Origin: Candidatus Bathyarchaeota archaeon
GTDB lineage: Archaea > Thermoproteota > Bathyarchaeia > Bathyarchaeales > Bathyarchaeaceae
NCBI GenBank assembly: GCA_029879825.1
Contig: JAOUPL010000061.1
Location: 1-6,857, forward strand
Direction of reading: 5' to 3'
Length of the DNA: 6,857 bases
The position numbers and the translations under genes are program-made. The stretch's first letter is position 1. Every line of letters starts with the position of its first letter. Shown here piece by piece: positions 6,571 to 6,857 of this stretch. The notes under the pieces are model-generated. The model did not search any database, was not told the DNA's origin, and was given only the letters and a program-made list of their open reading frames with translations.

Positions 6571-6602
6571 ATGGTCACCATAAAGAATTTCGTGGTAACC
6601 AT
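6571..6602. promoter_or_regulatory. Pair of GGTNACC palindromes, operator-like
   Basis: ATGGTCACCAT (6571-6581) and GTGGTAACCAT (6592-6602) agree at 9 of 11 positions; each is itself near-palindromic with 4-5 bp arms around a single central base. Their centres are 21 bp apart, two turns of DNA, so two regulator dimers would bind on one face. No known regulator is assigned. Confidence 0.35.
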
Positions 6603-6733
6603 ATGAAAAGGTCCATTTTCTTACTGTAAGTGAGGAGTCTCTGATGCTTCATGATGAGAAGAGGATCCTGGAAGAGCCCTATCATACTGCTAGTTGCAAC
6701 AGGCTTTGAGGCCTGGGACCCATGGCGATGCTT

Positions 6734-6776
6734 AGAAGTAGTCGACGGAAATTTACTGCTTTGGACAACTACTTCT
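6734..6776. repeat. 9-bp perfect inverted repeat
   Basis: AGAAGTAGT (6734-6742) and ACTACTTCT (6768-6776) flank 25 nt. On the minus strand the first arm includes the TAG that ends the possible reading frame at 6769, so a stem at the end of that message is conceivable. No matching element ends or target-site duplication were seen. Confidence 0.45.
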
Positions 6777-6857
6777 GAAGGTAAAGATCCTTGTGTGTGA
6801 GGTACTTTCTCACGGACACGATGTCCGCCATAAAATTTTCTATGTCCGACATAAGAA
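6769..6857 (-). CDS. Possible C-terminal end of an unrecognised gene (partial)
   Basis: The minus frame open at the right edge reads MSDIENFMADIVSV, then RKYLTHKDLYLQK and TAG at 6769-6771. Most codons end in G or C (for example GAC ATC GTG TCC GTG AAG TAC CTC), and the residues alternate charged and hydrophobic as in a real helix, which is why I list it. It contains a 7-residue near-repeat, LMSDIEN/FMADIVS. Only 28 codons are visible; ATGs at 6852 and 6831 also allow a tiny complete ORF. I do not recognise a family, and chance is a fair alternative. Confidence 0.25.
   Translation of the reverse strand, partial: LMSDIENFMADIVSVRKYLTHKDLYLQK
6821..6856. repeat. Direct repeat with 21-bp period containing TGTCCG palindromes
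   Basis: ATGTCCGCCATAAAA (6821-6835) and ATGTCCGACATAAGA (6842-6856) agree at 13 of 15 positions with a 21-bp offset. CGGACA (6813-6818) pairs with TGTCCG (6822-6827), and TATGTCCGACATA (6841-6853) is a palindrome around one base. It is either an operator/promoter for a gene right of the window or a 7-codon repeat within the possible minus-strand frame. Confidence 0.4.

Larger units (their letters stand above)
6309..6857. other. 549-nt right-hand region without a confident gene
   Basis: No recognisable protein or structural RNA was found. It contains the SIS promoter (left part), a perfect GGAGA/TCTCC hairpin and T-runs (6455-6484, 6534-6538), a pair of GGTNACC palindromes (6571-6602), the palindrome CTTACTGTAAG (6620-6630), a small CAGGC/GCCTG hairpin (6700-6715), a 9-bp inverted repeat (6734-6776), and TGTCCG repeats at the right edge. 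A possible minus-strand gene end occupies 6769-6857. The density of palindromes suggests a regulatory or decayed region. Confidence 0.5.

Noticed and set aside
6632..6776. C/D-box guide RNA suggested by ATGATGA (6651) and CTGA (6774)
   Set aside because: The boxes are about 120 nt apart with no properly spaced D' and C' boxes between them.
6651..6800. Plus-strand 49-codon frame beginning MMRRGSWKSPIILL
   Set aside because: No well-spaced ribosome site (GAGGAG is 14 nt away), unusual content of four Trp, no recognised family, and it overlaps the minus frame that looks more protein-like.
6575..6856. Minus frame open for 93 codons from the right edge
   Set aside because: Rich in Ser, Lys and His with no motif; an open frame of this length is possible by chance, and another minus frame in the same place has better codon use.
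6309..6857. CRISPR array or tRNA gene in the right-hand region
   Set aside because: Only two repeat copies at a 21-bp period, with no spacers; no T-loop GGTTC or cloverleaf arms were found.

Overview
The window looks archaeal and chromosomal. Genes carry strong GGAGGTG-like ribosome binding sites, starts include TTG and GTG, and A/T-rich TATA-like boxes sit about 36-40 nt upstream of several start codons. The dihydroxy-acid dehydratase closely resembles the methanogen type as I recall it, and the last gene is related to archaeal/bacterial 6-phospho-3-hexuloisomerase (PHI). A TACK-type archaeon such as Bathyarchaeia is my guess, not something the sequence proves.

Layout: bases 1-1529 (minus) hold most of the acetolactate synthase catalytic subunit (ilvB), whose 3' end lies beyond the left edge. 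Directly upstream of it (1532-1899, minus) is a remnant of 2-isopropylmalate synthase (leuA). The first ~85 conserved residues are present and are then joined in frame to about 20 residues that look like the extreme C-terminus of the same enzyme; the middle of the gene is missing and the start is out of frame. A divergent promoter region (about 1900-2007) separates this unit from ilvD (2008-3666, plus). Next come a metallo-beta-lactamase-fold hydrolase (3707-4588, plus) and a small cupin (4734-5075, plus). Convergent to the cupin is a 384-residue protein with two SIS domains (5154-6308, minus). Bases 6309-6857 have no confident gene but contain several palindromes, an inverted repeat, two repeat pairs with 21-bp spacing, and perhaps the tail of another minus-strand gene.

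How the genes fit together: ilvB makes acetolactate or acetohydroxybutyrate and ilvD makes the 2-oxo acid precursors of valine, isoleucine and leucine. leuA would draw 2-oxoisovalerate into leucine, but here it appears broken, so leucine synthesis would need another leuA copy or leucine uptake. ilvN and ilvC are not visible and may lie left of the window. The hydrolase, cupin and SIS genes have no evident link to branched-chain amino acids.

The two observations most worth following are the in-frame gutted leuA that keeps its close coupling to ilvB, and the tandem SIS protein. In the latter, the two PHI signature residues appear divided between the halves: Glu179 in the first and His260 in the second.
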